This document shows, piece by piece, positions 25,001-37,450 of a DNA stretch of 64,000 nucleotides. The first letter of the stretch is position 1; each line of letters begins with the position of its first letter. The notes under the pieces were generated by a model that saw only the letters and a list, made by a program, of their open reading frames with translations, was not told the origin of the DNA and searched no databases. A program made the translations under genes and the position numbers. This DNA comes from Heterobilharzia americana (Eukaryota; Platyhelminthes; Trematoda; Strigeidida; Schistosomatidae). The DNA lies in contig OX104130.1 of the NCBI GenBank assembly GCA_944470555.2, positions 60,731,491 through 60,795,490 on the forward strand. The letters run 5' to 3'.

Positions 25001-25677
25001 GCAACAATTTGTCTGGCTACTAATTGCACTGGTTAGAATCTTGCTTCCTTTCAGGCAAATATGTTACCGTAAGTGCAGTAATAAATTGTTCTTTTTCTTA
25101 CATTTTTTTTATCCCCTCTGTCATACACTTCTTGGATCTCCCATTGTAGACTGTATTAATTAGTAGTGATTTTGATATCCAACTTAGTACGCTTGACTCC
25201 GCTAATTTTAAATTACCTTTCAACCATTGTAATTTTAGACTGTATCCAGCTAAACAATATTTGTAAAATAAAATGATGTTATCATTTTATTCAAATTCTT
25301 GTCCCATTACCAAGTCTTTTTTTTGAGAATGTTATTCACTAGTATTGTGTTAGTATTTTTCATACTATCCATCTGATTGTTGACACACACATTGAATATT
25401 GAACCTAGATTTTCGTTCTTAATATTTTTCAATTCAATCAATGGCCATTACGTATATCATCATCATTAACAGAGTTTATCAACTAGTTGAAGTGGATCTA
25501 CAGGAAGTAATTGTAAAATTTATAAAGATAATTAATTAATTACTCCACATCGTCCAGGTGATGGATTGATTACCGAATTACGGAGTTGTTTTGATTGGTT
25601 CGCTTTCTTTTAGATTCCAATTTTAAAGTGTTACTGCACCAATTGTTTACTGTTATGTTCACTATGTTATGATCTAC

Positions 25678-25679
<2 letters not shown>

Positions 25680-25711
<32 letters not shown>
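25680..25711. repeat. (TG)n microsatellite
   Basis: Uninterrupted run of about 15-16 TG dinucleotides. Confidence 0.95.
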
Positions 25712-25712
<1 letters not shown>

Positions 25713-26384
25713 GGGTTTACGATACTATTGATTAACTAGGTTGGATAGATTAGAAGGCATAAATCAATGGTTGATTATCACATTGATGAACTATTAGGTT
25801 ACAAATTCTTATTGAACTCTCAATTGAAATTGCTGTGTTAATATACAATGAGAAAGCTTTGCCATCAGTGCATATACTTTATAGTGTGGAACACTACTAC
25901 TATAGTCATCCTCCTAATAGGTAAATCTATCATCCTGTTTACATAGTTTACTGTGAGATGCAGTCAATCTCAGCAATATAAGTCAGTAAGTAATTTCTAT
26001 AATTGATAGCGTCTTTGTATTCTTTGAAGTGATAGAAACATGAGTCATTAAGCACTAAAGGTGATTAAAAGACTTGCGTGTCTGGCTGTGTAGAAATAGT
26101 GTAATGTAAAATAATATTAATGAACTGCTTAAAATTTTCTTGTACAACTCAAAATACTTTTCAGTTCTCAATTATTAAAACGAACCAGTTTTATACGACT
26201 TTCATTTCAATAAATTTTTTCTTTATAGGTCAATCATTTTTTCATTACTTGTGAATACTTCCTTCCTGTGATCTTGGTACTATTTATATCAGAAAAGTGG
26301 ACTGTGTTTAATTTTCAAAGGAGTTATTTAAGAAAACTTGGCACGATGATGCTGGTGATAGCTCTGTTTTAACTGACCAGAGAT

Positions 26385-26388
<4 letters not shown>

Positions 26389-26461
<73 letters not shown>
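26389..26461. repeat. (TA)n microsatellite
   Basis: About 36 uninterrupted TA dinucleotides. Confidence 0.98.
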
Positions 26462-26465
<4 letters not shown>

Positions 26466-27050
26466 TGGTAACTTATCATCTGTTATCTTTTCCCTTCTTG
26501 TGGTCATTTATAATTTCAGAAAACATGTACATATCTCCATATACATTCAGTTTATTTTTGGTTATTGTTGCTTATTACCTTCGGAGACAACTGTATAAAA
26601 TAATTTCCCTCCATTTATGTTTATATGCATAGCCTTATGATTACGAAGCAAATCTTTTTGCGTCTTCCTTTTTTTTGTGACTTTGTTTATTTCTTCCATG
26701 ATACATATACATATATGAAGCAAAAGTTGTAATTCCCTTACAGATAAAAACAACAAATTCATACGATTTATATTGGTCAGTTTTGTTGTCTATGTTTAGT
26801 TGTTCTAATGTTGGGGTAGGGGGAAGAGAGGTATTGTGTGTGATCTCTGCATCCTAAAGAAGTGTAACCAGAGTAATTAAACTTCCCTACTGTAGTTTAC
26901 TATTTATTAACTTGGATCTCCTCTTAATGATGACGTAGATATGTATTGGTTCATGAAGCCATTGCTGGGAACAACTCAATGAAATAAAATTTAATGCAGG
27001 TTAAAAGTTAAATATTGAAATAAAGTAACAAAGCAATAAAATGTGCGGAT

Positions 27051-28148
27051 ATTAGTAACAAATAAATGTAAAGTATAGAGTAGTTGTATTTAAGTCTCTG
27101 GTATTAGCTTTCAAACGCATCATATGTCGAAACAGATTAAGTGGTTTATTGCTGGTTTCAGTCACCAAGATTTCAATGAGTTCCCTTGTGAAACTGTGTA
27201 TGGAAAACTGTCATCGTATTTGTGTTCTCAGATCTCCAAGAAGTTTCGCTTGACCTATTGTATCATACGGGGAGATGGCGCTCCTCATACAACACGTCTG
27301 TCTCAGCGTAGTACATAACCCTTTGTTGATTTGCATTATTCATATTATTTCAGAGTAAATCGAAGGAAACTTTCAATATTTTAGATTTTAGGACGTGTAA
27401 TATCGGACCTTTGTAACATCAGCGCTGACAGAGTTGTGAGCGGGATTGACACTTCCCGGCTGCCAACACCCTGGAAGGCTAGGTCTTCTTGACGCACCTG
27501 AAAAAGAAGGGTTAGTGCGTGCTCTCACAGCCTAGGGGACATCTGCTAGAGACCATTTACGTATGGCCTTTTGATGCCACGAAAATTGGCCTGTATTATG
27601 GTAGGTATGGTCGGACATACGTCCTGTGGTTTCGGATCACCACTGATGACTGGTCTAAGCCATCCTAATGCATCATTTTATTGCTTTTTGTCTAGTCATT
27701 ATCCAACAGACCTTTCTGGTATTGTAGGACCTCGAGGGAACAAGCGCTCCACCAACGCAGCTTCGTGATATACAAGCCAAACCACCACGTCAGGGTAGCC
27801 GCTATCGGTCAGGACCTTTGTCACAGTCAAAGTTAAAAGATTATGTGAATTTTCATAGTCTTGATCATGATTTCCCTGTGAACACCATCTATAATGCGCA
27901 ACAACGTAAATTCACTAGCTTCAGTTGTTACTGTTATGGTGATAATAACCTTTTTAGGTAGCTAAGATAAATAAATTCATGTTCCAGTACGTTGATCTGA
28001 AAATATATCATCTGTACGTTCAACACTTGGTCGATATCTGACAGTCAGTAAATGTCAACGTGTGACCTGACATAGGGGTCCATTCCATCACCTTACATCA
28101 TTGTGGATTGGACTATCATTATACATCAATAAAAATGGAGGTCACTAG
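27051..28148. other. Unassigned region
   Basis: Several short frames (27124-27318, 27571-27768) are present, but I recognise no domain, and there is no run of conserved codons long enough to argue for a gene. The stretch 27420-27560 is richer in G/C than its neighbours and may be an unrecognised repeat. Confidence 0.3.
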
Positions 28149-29703
28149 AAGAATCAACCACTTGCAGATATCTTCAATGTATCGTTCTCTAAAGACAAAA
28201 TACCCACTGCTTGGAAGCAGATAAAAATTGTACCTGTGCCTAGGCCATCTTCTGGATCAGATGTTACTTTTCGACCCATTGCTATAACTTCCCCTTTTCT
28301 GAAGACAATGGAGGAATTACTTCTGCTTGTGATTGAGCCTTCATTGATGGCTTTCAGAGATCCAAAACAGTTTGCTTACAAACACCGGAGGAGTACTTCA
28401 GATGCAGCTACTGTCTTGCATCATAATATTGTTTCTAGTCTCGACAAGGGTACTAAGTATGTCCGTTGTGCCTTTTTGGATTACTCATCAGACTTTGACT
28501 CTGTTCCTAGACCACTTTTGTTAAATAAGCTTGCCATAGCTCACACTGATTCATGGGTTACAAAATGGCTGCATTCTTATTTTTCTGAAAGGAAACAGTA
28601 CACTATTCATAAAGGAATGCACTCCACTTCATTGCTTACTGAAGCTGGTGTGCCTCAAGGTGCTGTACTTTCTCCTTTTCTGTTTTCCTTTTCTTTGCAC
28701 GATTTGCCTTATTCTGTTGAAACTAATTTTATCAAGTATGCTGACGATTTCTATTCCAGTAAACTCTTCTTTGGATTGCTCGAAATTAAATGGATTCTTG
28801 TCTGAAGTTGGTAAGTGGTCTCTCTCAAATGGTCTCAAACTAAACCCCTCTAAATGTCAGACCGTTAATTTTAGCCTCAGGCGTAAACATGACTTATGTG
28901 AGCTGCTTAAATCTGATGACGCCTGCTGCATCAATGGTATTTCTGCAGAAAGTAAATCGAGTGCGAACTATCTTGGGTTGCGTTTTACTTCTGACCTTTG
29001 TTGGTCGTCCCATATTTTATTGACTTGTAAAAAAATTTCTCGTTTAACTTATTACGTAAAGAAATTGAGGCTTTCTGGTATAACTCAACTGCTTCTTTTA
29101 CAATTTCTTAATTCCTGCATTTTACCTATTCTTCTATATTGTTCCCCATTAATCTTTCCTGGTCTTCTTAAAAAGGACTATGTTATGTTGCGTAGGGCTT
29201 TGAAGACCGTCAGCAGGGTGAGTGGTGTGTCTCTGGCTCAACTGATTAACACTGTAGTTGATCGACATATAAATTCCTGCAAGCTACTAGCTACAGAAAT
29301 TTTAACAGACAGTGAGCATCCACTTCATTTACAGCTCTCTCCATGTATCTCCTCAGGGGGGACAAGGAGAAAGTACATAAGACTGTATGCTCGTACAGCT
29401 AAGTATAAGAACTCGACTGTACCTTACCTTGTACGTATATTTTGTGAGAAAAAAAGTGTTAGAACAGAAATCACACATCAACTTTGTGACAGTTAAAAGT
29501 CCCATTTCAATAATTTAACTTAAAATGCAAAATTTTCTCGTTTTTAATATTCTTCACATATTTTAGATTTTTATAATGAAACAATTCAAAAGGCTGCAAA
29601 GTAGTATGTATATACTTTTGTTGTTATTGCAATATACATTACGCTGAGAATTCCAAATTGTACCACAAATTTTTTGGAATAAAGTGAATTATTATTATTA
29701 TAA
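28149..29703 (+). pseudogene. CR1-like non-LTR retroposon, 5'-truncated, frameshifted at YADD
   Basis: Starts abruptly inside the RT with PLADIFNVSFSKDKIPTAWK and a KIVPVPRP segment, then RPIAITSPFLKTMEELL, QFAYKHRRSTSDA, the palm motif CAFLDYSSDFDSV and the block AGVPQGAVLSPFLFSFSLHDL, reaching KYADD near 28735-28750. Immediately after YADD the frame must shift by one to continue as SIPVNSSLDCSKLNGFLSEV and then run open to 29496 (WSLSNGLKLNPSKCQ, the NYLGL motif, and a C-terminal LRRALKTVSRVSG-type tail). The 3' end near 29690-29703 is a short (ATT)n. Two long open pieces (190 and about 250 codons) suggest it is one of the younger elements in the window. Subfamily not assigned. Confidence 0.8.
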
Positions 29704-29729
29704 CGAAATTTGCTATGACGAATAAGACG

Positions 29730-29890
29730 AACGTGGTGTATGGATACATCTGCGCCGCTGATCCATTCTGAGCCAAATTACTTACAGTCTTCAGTCACAG
29801 ATTTCAGTTGTCATTTAAACCTTAGCCATGAAGTCTACAGAGGCAAACATAGAACCTGGCCCAGCAATGTGTCGTAGAACCAAATCGGAC
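29730..29890 (-). pseudogene. Family A 3'-tail fragment (copy A8)
   Basis: The block CATCTGCGCCGCTGATCCATTCTGAGCCA and the following CTTCAGTCACAGATT match the - strand 3' part of copy A7 (around 23900-23960). No coding signal beyond this. Confidence 0.5.
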
Positions 29891-31500
29891 CAGTCTTTGG
29901 GTCAACAATCTCGGTGGCGGGAACATCCCAGATTTTCTTAGGATGTTGCTCAGGGTATCCAGAAAACATCTGAAAGTACTGCCTAAGGAAATAGTATCTG
30001 CGTTTAGTGCCGAAGGCTCGTAGTTTATAGTTAGTCTTAAGGATGCGTACTCCGGCTGTTGAAAATACCTACTTCTTTGTTATTGCTTAGGAAGTAATGA
30101 AGGTATCCTTTCAAATCTCCCACATGGAGTCTTTTGTGCTGCATGACATTGATTCAGAGAAATCAATTAGTTTGAAAATAATTCTCAAGACAGTATATCG
30201 TGACGTCTGCTTTCACAACTTAGATCTACTCTGCCATAAAGGTTAACTGGACAGTGGTAAGAATGGAAGTACTTTCTTCCAAGTAACTACGGTCCGCATG
30301 GAGTAAGCCTGAGAGAATTGGGTTTGGATGCCACCCCTACTCAACTGTTTTCGTCAGTGGGATCTTTTCTTAATCATTGCAACCAGGGTTTTTTGTAATA
30401 AGTGAATGACAAATCATTTTGACTGTTTACTCAAGGTCATTGACTCGTATGAAACTTCCTAATTTACACGATATAACTTGATTGAATCCGTTTTTATTAG
30501 ATGATCAGTAGTGTTAGATTTACAATTTCCAAAGTTTCTATAGAATACATTTCTTTGGTTAGTTTCATCTCGAAGCTTCATTTCCAGTATGTTTCGATAA
30601 TCAGTAGTGTCAATTTACTCTATGGAATTGTTCTCAATAATTCTCATCACACACTAGTATTTTAATGATGCAAGAATGTTAACTGTGTAGTTCATTGTCT
30701 TGTGAATTCATTCACTTTTCAAGATTTTGTCTAATTAAGTGCAACGCTTAGTGATTTTAATATCAAGACAGTCTTTATCACGGATGAAAATAAGCCGGAG
30801 GATCACTGATAGAGAACCAGCAGCAAATGAACAGATTTTATTTTATTTTCTGATTCAGGAGTGCACATGCATGACTTCGTTCTGAATTGCACCAAGGATT
30901 ATAAGCGTACACGATGAGCGCATTGATAATTCAGCTGCTGAGTTGGAATTCAATGGTATATGTATTCGATATCTTTAATTCTCTGATATAATGTGACCGT
31001 CATCAATAAGTATCTCTCATCACTCAATTTTATAATCAAATTATGAGAAGTATTCTTTTAAGCTAACTGATTCGGCAGCAGAATATTGGTGGATAAATGA
31101 GTAATAATGATGGTATAATACAAACAATAATAACAAGGTAAATATTTTGCAGTGAGGTAGATCAATAAATTTTGGACTTTTCGTGACCTCGTGGAATCCA
31201 GTTGCTGGGGGATTTAAACCTGTACGAGTTCTCGCATGTGCATGATCTAATTTCTCCTCACTTACTATTCTAATATGTAACAATTTATACTGGTTTTCTA
31301 CTCTGAAGAAGCAGCTTCCATGAGGTAGAGAAAAATCAGAAATTTATTTTTCTGCCTTACTGAGATTTTACAAATATGCTTCACTCATAAAACATTTGCT
31401 CAATGTTCCCCTTGTTCATTTCTATCTGGTCAAATTTTAATCCCAAAATCGACAGAATCCTAAGTCAGTTTATGTAGAGTATTTCAGTTAATGTCAACAT
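29891..31500. other. Unassigned region
   Basis: No recognised gene or repeat. Short frames only. Confidence 0.3.
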
Positions 31501-31502
31501 TT

Positions 31503-31645
31503 ATAGTAATGATGAATAGTGGACAACAGTGGAATCTAGGACATGCGCTTCGTCCTATTTGGGACTCGTTAGCTTGATTTGCCTGCCTTCCAGTGAGTGA
31601 TGTTTTTCCCACAGCGATCAGTTCCGAATTCTAGTCTCAGTACAA
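31503..31645 (-). repeat. Alpha hammerhead repeat, degenerate
   Basis: The - strand contains the alpha hammerhead (about 31530-31585) with CTAACGAG in place of CTGAYGAG and GAAG in place of GAAA, so the catalytic core is broken. The left end carries the TAATGATG...AGTGG sequence seen in other - strand alpha copies. A TA tract follows on the right. Confidence 0.7.
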
Positions 31646-31671
31646 TATAATGATAAAACGATATAGTATAT

Positions 31672-31747
<76 letters not shown>

Positions 31748-32984
31748 GGTGTTTGGACGCAATCGACAGGAAGAACTGTCCAACCTAGGTTTCACGATTC
31801 TTGACACCCCTTAGCAAGACGCATCTGCAGCCTCATGGGAAATCATACCTCCTTAGAAATTGAAACCCAGGTCACCTAGTGTTATAGTCAGAGACGTTAA
31901 CACTGATATTCAGGCTGTGAGTGACCCACTGTGTGTTTAGTTGATATACGTTGACTGGTCACTGGAGAGTAATCAGTCAACCTGCAATCAATTAAATGAA
32001 ATCAGAATTACAATGAGTTAGTGTATTGCTTCTAGCTTCGTGACTTCATTACAAAATGGTTGACAGAATTCAGTCAGCACTGAGTACTAGACAACATGAG
32101 ATTGATTATTCTTCACTGACTGTTCATTGTTTTAACTCTTCATTATAGTCTTTCCTAAAGTTGTCTACTTCATATCAGATGTGTCTTGTATACAACAGTC
32201 CCATCTTCCAAATCGTGGATCGACTTATATGTTACATAACTTTTGTAAAAAGGTCAACTGTAAAATGATTAAATAGCCTTATGTGATATTGACTCAATGA
32301 CTGAACCTAAGTCAAAGTTTACCTTTTTATAAGTAGTATTCTTCAGAGTACCATTTCCCATGCTGAACTTTTACTTTATGCAGCTCATAATGAGCATTAG
32401 TTTGTAATTATTACTCATAAATTTTAAATGACCTTTCGAACAACATCTTTCAATGGTCCAAGGTCAATTCATAATGATTATTATAATCAATGAATTAAAA
32501 CAAATAAACAAATTAGTTTACACATTTCAAACAAGATTTTTACTGGACTAAACTAAATGGTCATATCAATAATATTGGGAGACTTTAAAGGCCACCTTAA
32601 CAACACACAACATGACCAATTAGGCTCCTCCATTTCGGCTGGAATGGCAGATTCTCATCTAATACAGAAGTCTAAATGGTTATTTTATCTGTTACTAGGG
32701 TAGCCTTTACAGGCATTCAGTAATATTAATTTTGTCATATCATTGTAACCTGTAACCAATCAATAAGAATACTACGGTTATAACGAAACTTATTATAACA
32801 AAATTGGCTGTGTGTCATTTAAGAAAATACTTTAGTAGTTGATCGAGAATGTTTGGAGTATCAAATTTGTCGAATAATTTAAATCTCACTTAATGTGCGA
32901 AATTGTATGTGAAGAATTTCGATGAAAAGCATACTAAAGTGACTGAACTTCATGTACTGGGAAATACTTCTTTAATTTTCCACA
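31646..32984. other. TA tract and unassigned AT-rich sequence
   Basis: 31674-31744 is an uninterrupted (TA)n. A block at about 32050-32105 (ACAGAATTCAGTCAGCACTGA and following) recurs at 56995-57045, so it belongs to an unnamed repeat. Nothing coding. Confidence 0.5.
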
Positions 32985-33415
32985 TCCACATAGGAGCCCA
33001 TATGCCAATAGAGGTCGAACAATTCAACCCAACAAAACAACGGAGGATAACGAGTATATCGATAAATAGTAATAACTACTACCCGTTGTACAAGAAGTGC
33101 CTATAGTTCCTCCGTGGCATAGTGGATAACGCCTTGGCGTTTGAAGCGATGGGCACGAGATTCAAATTTCAGTGGGAACAGCATCACTGGGGTGCAGGTA
33201 CGTCCAGCTGATGAGTCCCAAATAGGACGAAACGCTCGTCCTGGATTCTTCTGCTAACCACAGCCAACCAAATTATCATCATTAACATTCAAGCAATATC
33301 AAGGCATCCTCTTAGGAGCCCATATGCGAGTAGAGGTCGAACAATTCGATACAACAAAACAACGGAGAATAACAAGTATGTCAATAAATAGCAATAATCA
33401 AATTCATTGACTTTT
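32985..33415 (+). repeat. Alpha hammerhead repeat, tandem: tail plus full unit
   Basis: A 3' tail (GGAGCCCATATGCC at 32993) is followed by a complete unit: a tRNA-like head from 33110 (A-box-like TGGCATAGTGG, degenerate B box near 33165), the hammerhead, and a second tail (GGAGCCCATATGCG at 33315). The spacing of 322 bp between the two tails shows head-to-tail units. This is the layout of the schistosome Sm-alpha/satellite hammerhead repeats. Confidence 0.85.
33198..33250 (+). ncRNA. Hammerhead ribozyme (alpha type), apparently intact core
   Basis: Shows stem I strand GTCCAG, CTGATGA, stem II GTCC/GGAC with loop CAAATA, GAAA, the tiny stem III (ACGCTCGT), the GTC cleavage triplet, and the closing stem I strand CTGGAT. 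All core residues of the hammerhead consensus are present. Schistosome hammerheads of this type are known to self-cleave; activity of this copy is inferred. Confidence 0.85.
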
Positions 33416-33519
33416 TTTACTTCTATCATCATCATCAAAGACCAGAAAAAAACCCTTTCTAGTTGATCCGTGACAAGTTTATCTTCTATTCAGTTGTCTT
33501 TTCAAGACAGGGAGGTACT

Positions 33520-33615
33520 TTGCGCTTGAATTTAACTGACTGAGCTATGAGATTCAGTCTGTAGAGCACTTGGCCGATGACACTCAAGGATGGTACTTCA
33601 AATCCAGCGGTAACT
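33520..33615 (+). repeat. Gamma-like tRNA-derived fragment
   Basis: TGAGCTATGAGATTCAGT near 33540, TGTAGAGCACTTGGCCGATG and a B-box-like TTCAAATCC near 33598-33606 give a tRNA-like head resembling the gamma repeat. The rest is too diverged to define ends. Confidence 0.35.
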
Positions 33616-35639
33616 CAGGAATTGATTTTCCTTTATTCATCACCCAAAATAAACAACATCACTTTGTCGAATGATCACTATCTCAGATAGTTTCACTGGT
33701 GACTATTCTTCTCTGGCTAACATGACTGTTATTTTCCAGGTTACAGAAAAGTATAACGAACTAAGCGGAATCTTTGGTTACTCTTAATGTACAAGGATGA
33801 GTACATTAGATATCTGGACTAATATCAAACTTACACTTATTCAGTTTTCAGAACCAAGTTTTCCAGTTTTTATCCGTTTCGCTTAACAGTGCTACTTTTG
33901 CTGTAAACAGAATTGCAGTCCATTAGCTTTCCTGAAGTTAATATTGGTTAAATATAATGGCATCTTGTGATGTGTGATTGTTAAGCTTCATTTTATATGT
34001 CATGAAGAAGTTTTCACAATCTGTAATGAGGTTATCTATCAATGAACTTGTAATCTCCATAAACTCGAGTCACAAACTTATAACATATACTAGTGGATAT
34101 TGAACTGAACTCATCAGTCATACGTACACAAAGCAACATTTATCCTATAGAATGACTGGGTTGAGACTGTTTTTTTACGATATACAGTTTAAAAGATAGA
34201 CGGTTTTCTATTCATCCAGTGAAATAACTTTCTGTGTCAGTTGAATGGTTAATAGTACCCTGGAGACTGTAGAAGTAGTGTTTATTCCCCAAATATCCTG
34301 CTATTATATTAGGTTTGTAATTGGAAGTTTAAAGGTATTCATGCTGATTGTAGGACTGAATCTTACGTCAATTAATGTTTTTAACTCAGAAAGCAAATAT
34401 TTGTCATGTTCTAAATCTGCAACACGTCACGCATAACTAAGAACTCCCCAGTAAATTAAATTACACTGACCCATTAGTTTCATCCATTCTCATGACTTCA
34501 TACTTTTAAGTAAAACGTGGAGTCAGATAGATATGTTCTGTTTGCTTAACACCCTTTCTTTGTTCTCTAGTATACACATATGAAATATATTTCACACAAA
34601 GCAGTAAGGAGATATGCGTTTTCAGTTTTCAAGTCATTATATCAAGGTTTGATATCGTGCCAACTATTGAAACTATACCATTGTAGTACTAATCTTTGAT
34701 GAGTTAAAAATTGAATTTCTATAGGTGGTTTTCATATCAATTTACTTGTAAACCGCTCCATTAATCTATCAGAAATCGTGATAAAATCTACTATCCAAAT
34801 GTCTTGCATTTATTTTCATAGCCTATATAGTCGTATTTTTATGTCAGTTAAAGGAAGATAATAACAGATTTATATGTACATATATGCTACATTTTTACAA
34901 TTACCCTTCAACATGTTGTCACTTATAATCATACGGTCTCCGACTTATAATTTTATATGATTTGCAAGGTCAAACCAAAATGTGTCAAATGATGATCCTA
35001 TACTTTTATATTAGGTAGTTTATTTGATACAGCACACGGTGACAGTATAATTTATTGGATGACAAAGCTTCTTGAAGAATTTATTGCTCACATTCATATC
35101 AAAGTAATCATGCGACTTTCAAACTTCATCTACATAGTCCAACAGTTCTTCATTCTTTTATTCTGATGATTGTAAGGTTTTCCTATGTATTTGCAATATA
35201 CAATGGATCATTCCTGTTGTACATGCTACATCCTGACTGAATGAACAAAGATACTTTGATCAGTCTCTCCCTCCACCCAGCTAGCTATATTGGATTTTAG
35301 AATTATCACGTTATCCTACCTTATAGTGTGATGATGGGGCAGTGTATGTAGAATGATAACCCAGTTTTTATCTAAATCATCTATTTTAGTCGGGTCTACC
35401 ATTGTATATTTCGCTAAATATTTGTGTTCTGCTATTGTGACTGACCTAGATTGACTGCTACTACCCATATACTTGACCTCACAATCATTAGATGGTAAAT
35501 CGTTGGATTAGGTTATTTTTCTTAATTAGGTCTGTCTGAGTGAGTTTTCGGGCTTAAATGCCACTCTAGTATTGTTAAAAATTCTATATAAAGTTTCCAG
35601 TTTACCTTCTTTACACAGTAACACTACAGAGGATTTGAA
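33616..35639. other. Unassigned AT-rich region
   Basis: No gene or recognised repeat seen. Confidence 0.3.
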
Positions 35640-36880
35640 TTCCTTCTTAGGCATGCTGCAATCATCACTAACATTACCACTCCTTCTCTTATCAGTCGTT
35701 TAAAACCTTTTAATAAAATCTAGAGGATAGTTATTAGGAATTAGTGTCTCTGAGGTGTATCTCGTTTCCATATTTAGGCTTTCTAACTTACTGGTCAAAC
35801 TCCTAGCCAAATTACTTGGACATTTTATCAAGCCTATATTGACAGATATAGGATGAGATAATGTGAAATTCAGGTATCTGTTGGAATGTGTTGATTTTCT
35901 ATAAATAAACACTAATGTCTATCTAAGCTTCCATCTTCTCTCCTCTTGATTTTGCAATCCAACATAAGTAATTCTCCTTCTTCATTTTCTGATTCATAAA
36001 TGAATTAGATTTCATCTACTACCGAGTTAATGTGTCCGAAAAATCTCTAGATCTATTCTAGATATCACCACTATACGTTTGGGGTGAGTTGGACTGTCCA
36101 TAAATATGTCTGCTACAATCGAAGATATTAGAGATCCCATCACTATTCCTTCTGTTTGTTTAAATATGTTTTCTTGAAATTTGTGGAAGTTAAACACAAG
36201 CTTATCCCTAGCACAATTTTTTCAATCGAAACTTTAGTTCTATTACTGAGTTCATGGTCAGTTGTGAATTGATTTCTGACTGTTTAAAGTGTCATACTAA
36301 TTGGTATATTTATATAGATGCTCATCACACCAAAACTGACCATCTTTTCTTCCTTGTCTAATTGTGTATTATTGATTCTGTGTTTCAATTCACTTGAAAT
36401 GGTGAGCCTAGATTTTGAGTGATTTCTAATAGGACACAGTATTGTATCTAAATATTTAGATCACTCATACATTGGTATGTTTCTAAAGTCAACTACTGGC
36501 CTAATAGGATAACTTGTTTTATGAACCTTAATGGTACGATAGATTCTACTAGGATTATTAGTTTTAGGCATTGAATTAAAGTACTGAGACTCACCCATAG
36601 ATGGGTTAATTCGGCATATTAGATCAGCTGTTGACCTTTTTCCTATCTTATTCATAACTGTTTGCAGGTTTCTTGATTGCTTCATATAGTTCTGTTCTAA
36701 TATGCTTATTGACTTTTTTCAAGTAATCCACCTTATCCATAACTACTGTTGAGTTACCTTTGTCAGATTTGACAATTATAATACTACTGTCATTTCTTAA
36801 ATTTCTCATCGTTTGCATATACCTGCTTTTTATCATACAATTCTTGATGATAGAAAATTTGAAATCATAAATGTGTGTGT
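35640..36880 (-). pseudogene. Penelope-like element RT relic (PLE-A)
   Basis: Read on the - strand: the N-terminal part IIIVKSDKGNSTVVMDKVDY (36836-36700), then PKTNNPSRIYRTIKVHK and YPIRPVVDFRN (36600-36470), which are the characteristic K-x-DKG and PK-x-HK / RPIV motifs at the start of Penelope-like reverse transcriptases. A broken middle with FKQTEGIVMG-like residues lies near 36170-36110. The C-terminal end is FIYRKSTHSNRYLNFTLSHPISV (35912-35830), matching the PLE block VYRKPTHSNSYL seen at 48.0 kb. Several stops. No GIY-YIG part is visible to the left of 35640. Confidence 0.8.
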
Positions 36881-36943
36881 ATCAAAAATGCTTATATCAA
36901 CCCTTTCCCTACCTTGAATATGGTTAGTCATATTGTAGCGTAA

Positions 36944-37450
36944 CCTCGCCTGGTTAACTACTTCACCAGTTACTAGGAGGTCCTAAGCCCAGGTAAACAC
37001 AGAAGGTTGGGCATAAAGCTACCAACCCTATCTCGGTAAATCAGTCCAACCGCTACACAAACTTCAAAGCACAGACAAATTATAAAACATAAAAATGAAC
37101 TTATTCCTCGCTGGAATTGGAGAGACAAAACGACACCGGCTGGTGAAAGCCTTCGGGAAGCCAATTGGCCGATATGTTTTCTCTCTCTCTCTTGATGAAA
37201 CCAAAAGTAAACACGGGAACATGGAATGTCCGCACTATGTTTGAACCTAGCAAGGCTGTCCAGATTGCAAAGGAGATGAGAAGTCATAGCATAGAAGTGC
37301 TAGGAATCTGAGAAAGCAGATGGAATGGAAGTGGACTCTCCAAACTGCCAACTGGACAGTCAATAATCTACTCCGATTTTTCTACCCAGACAACCATGAG
37401 CACACTGAGGGAATGGCTATCATGATGTTCCTCTCTCAAGAGCATCGAAG
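36944..37450 (+). repeat. Inverted 5'-end arm of family B
   Basis: This arm carries the family B 5' leader and the first part of its endonuclease (NTGTWNVRTMFEPSKAVQIA near 37215-37270, then SRWNGSGLSKL), on the + strand. The same sequence lies on the - strand at about 40900-41412, so the 4.4-kb unit is bounded by inverted copies. The outer edges match base for base over most of CCTCGCC...CAGTTACTA...GGTCCTAA. After about 37450 the arm stops and the 3' end of the - strand B copy begins. Confidence 0.75.

Larger units (their letters stand above)
25001..27050. other. AT-rich quiet region
   Basis: No gene or recognised mobile element. Contains the TG and TA tracts listed separately. Confidence 0.4.

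Noticed and set aside
33110..33180. Possible tRNA gene at the head of the alpha repeat
   Set aside because: Only A- and B-box-like motifs fit; no cloverleaf pairing, and the segment is part of the hammerhead repeat.
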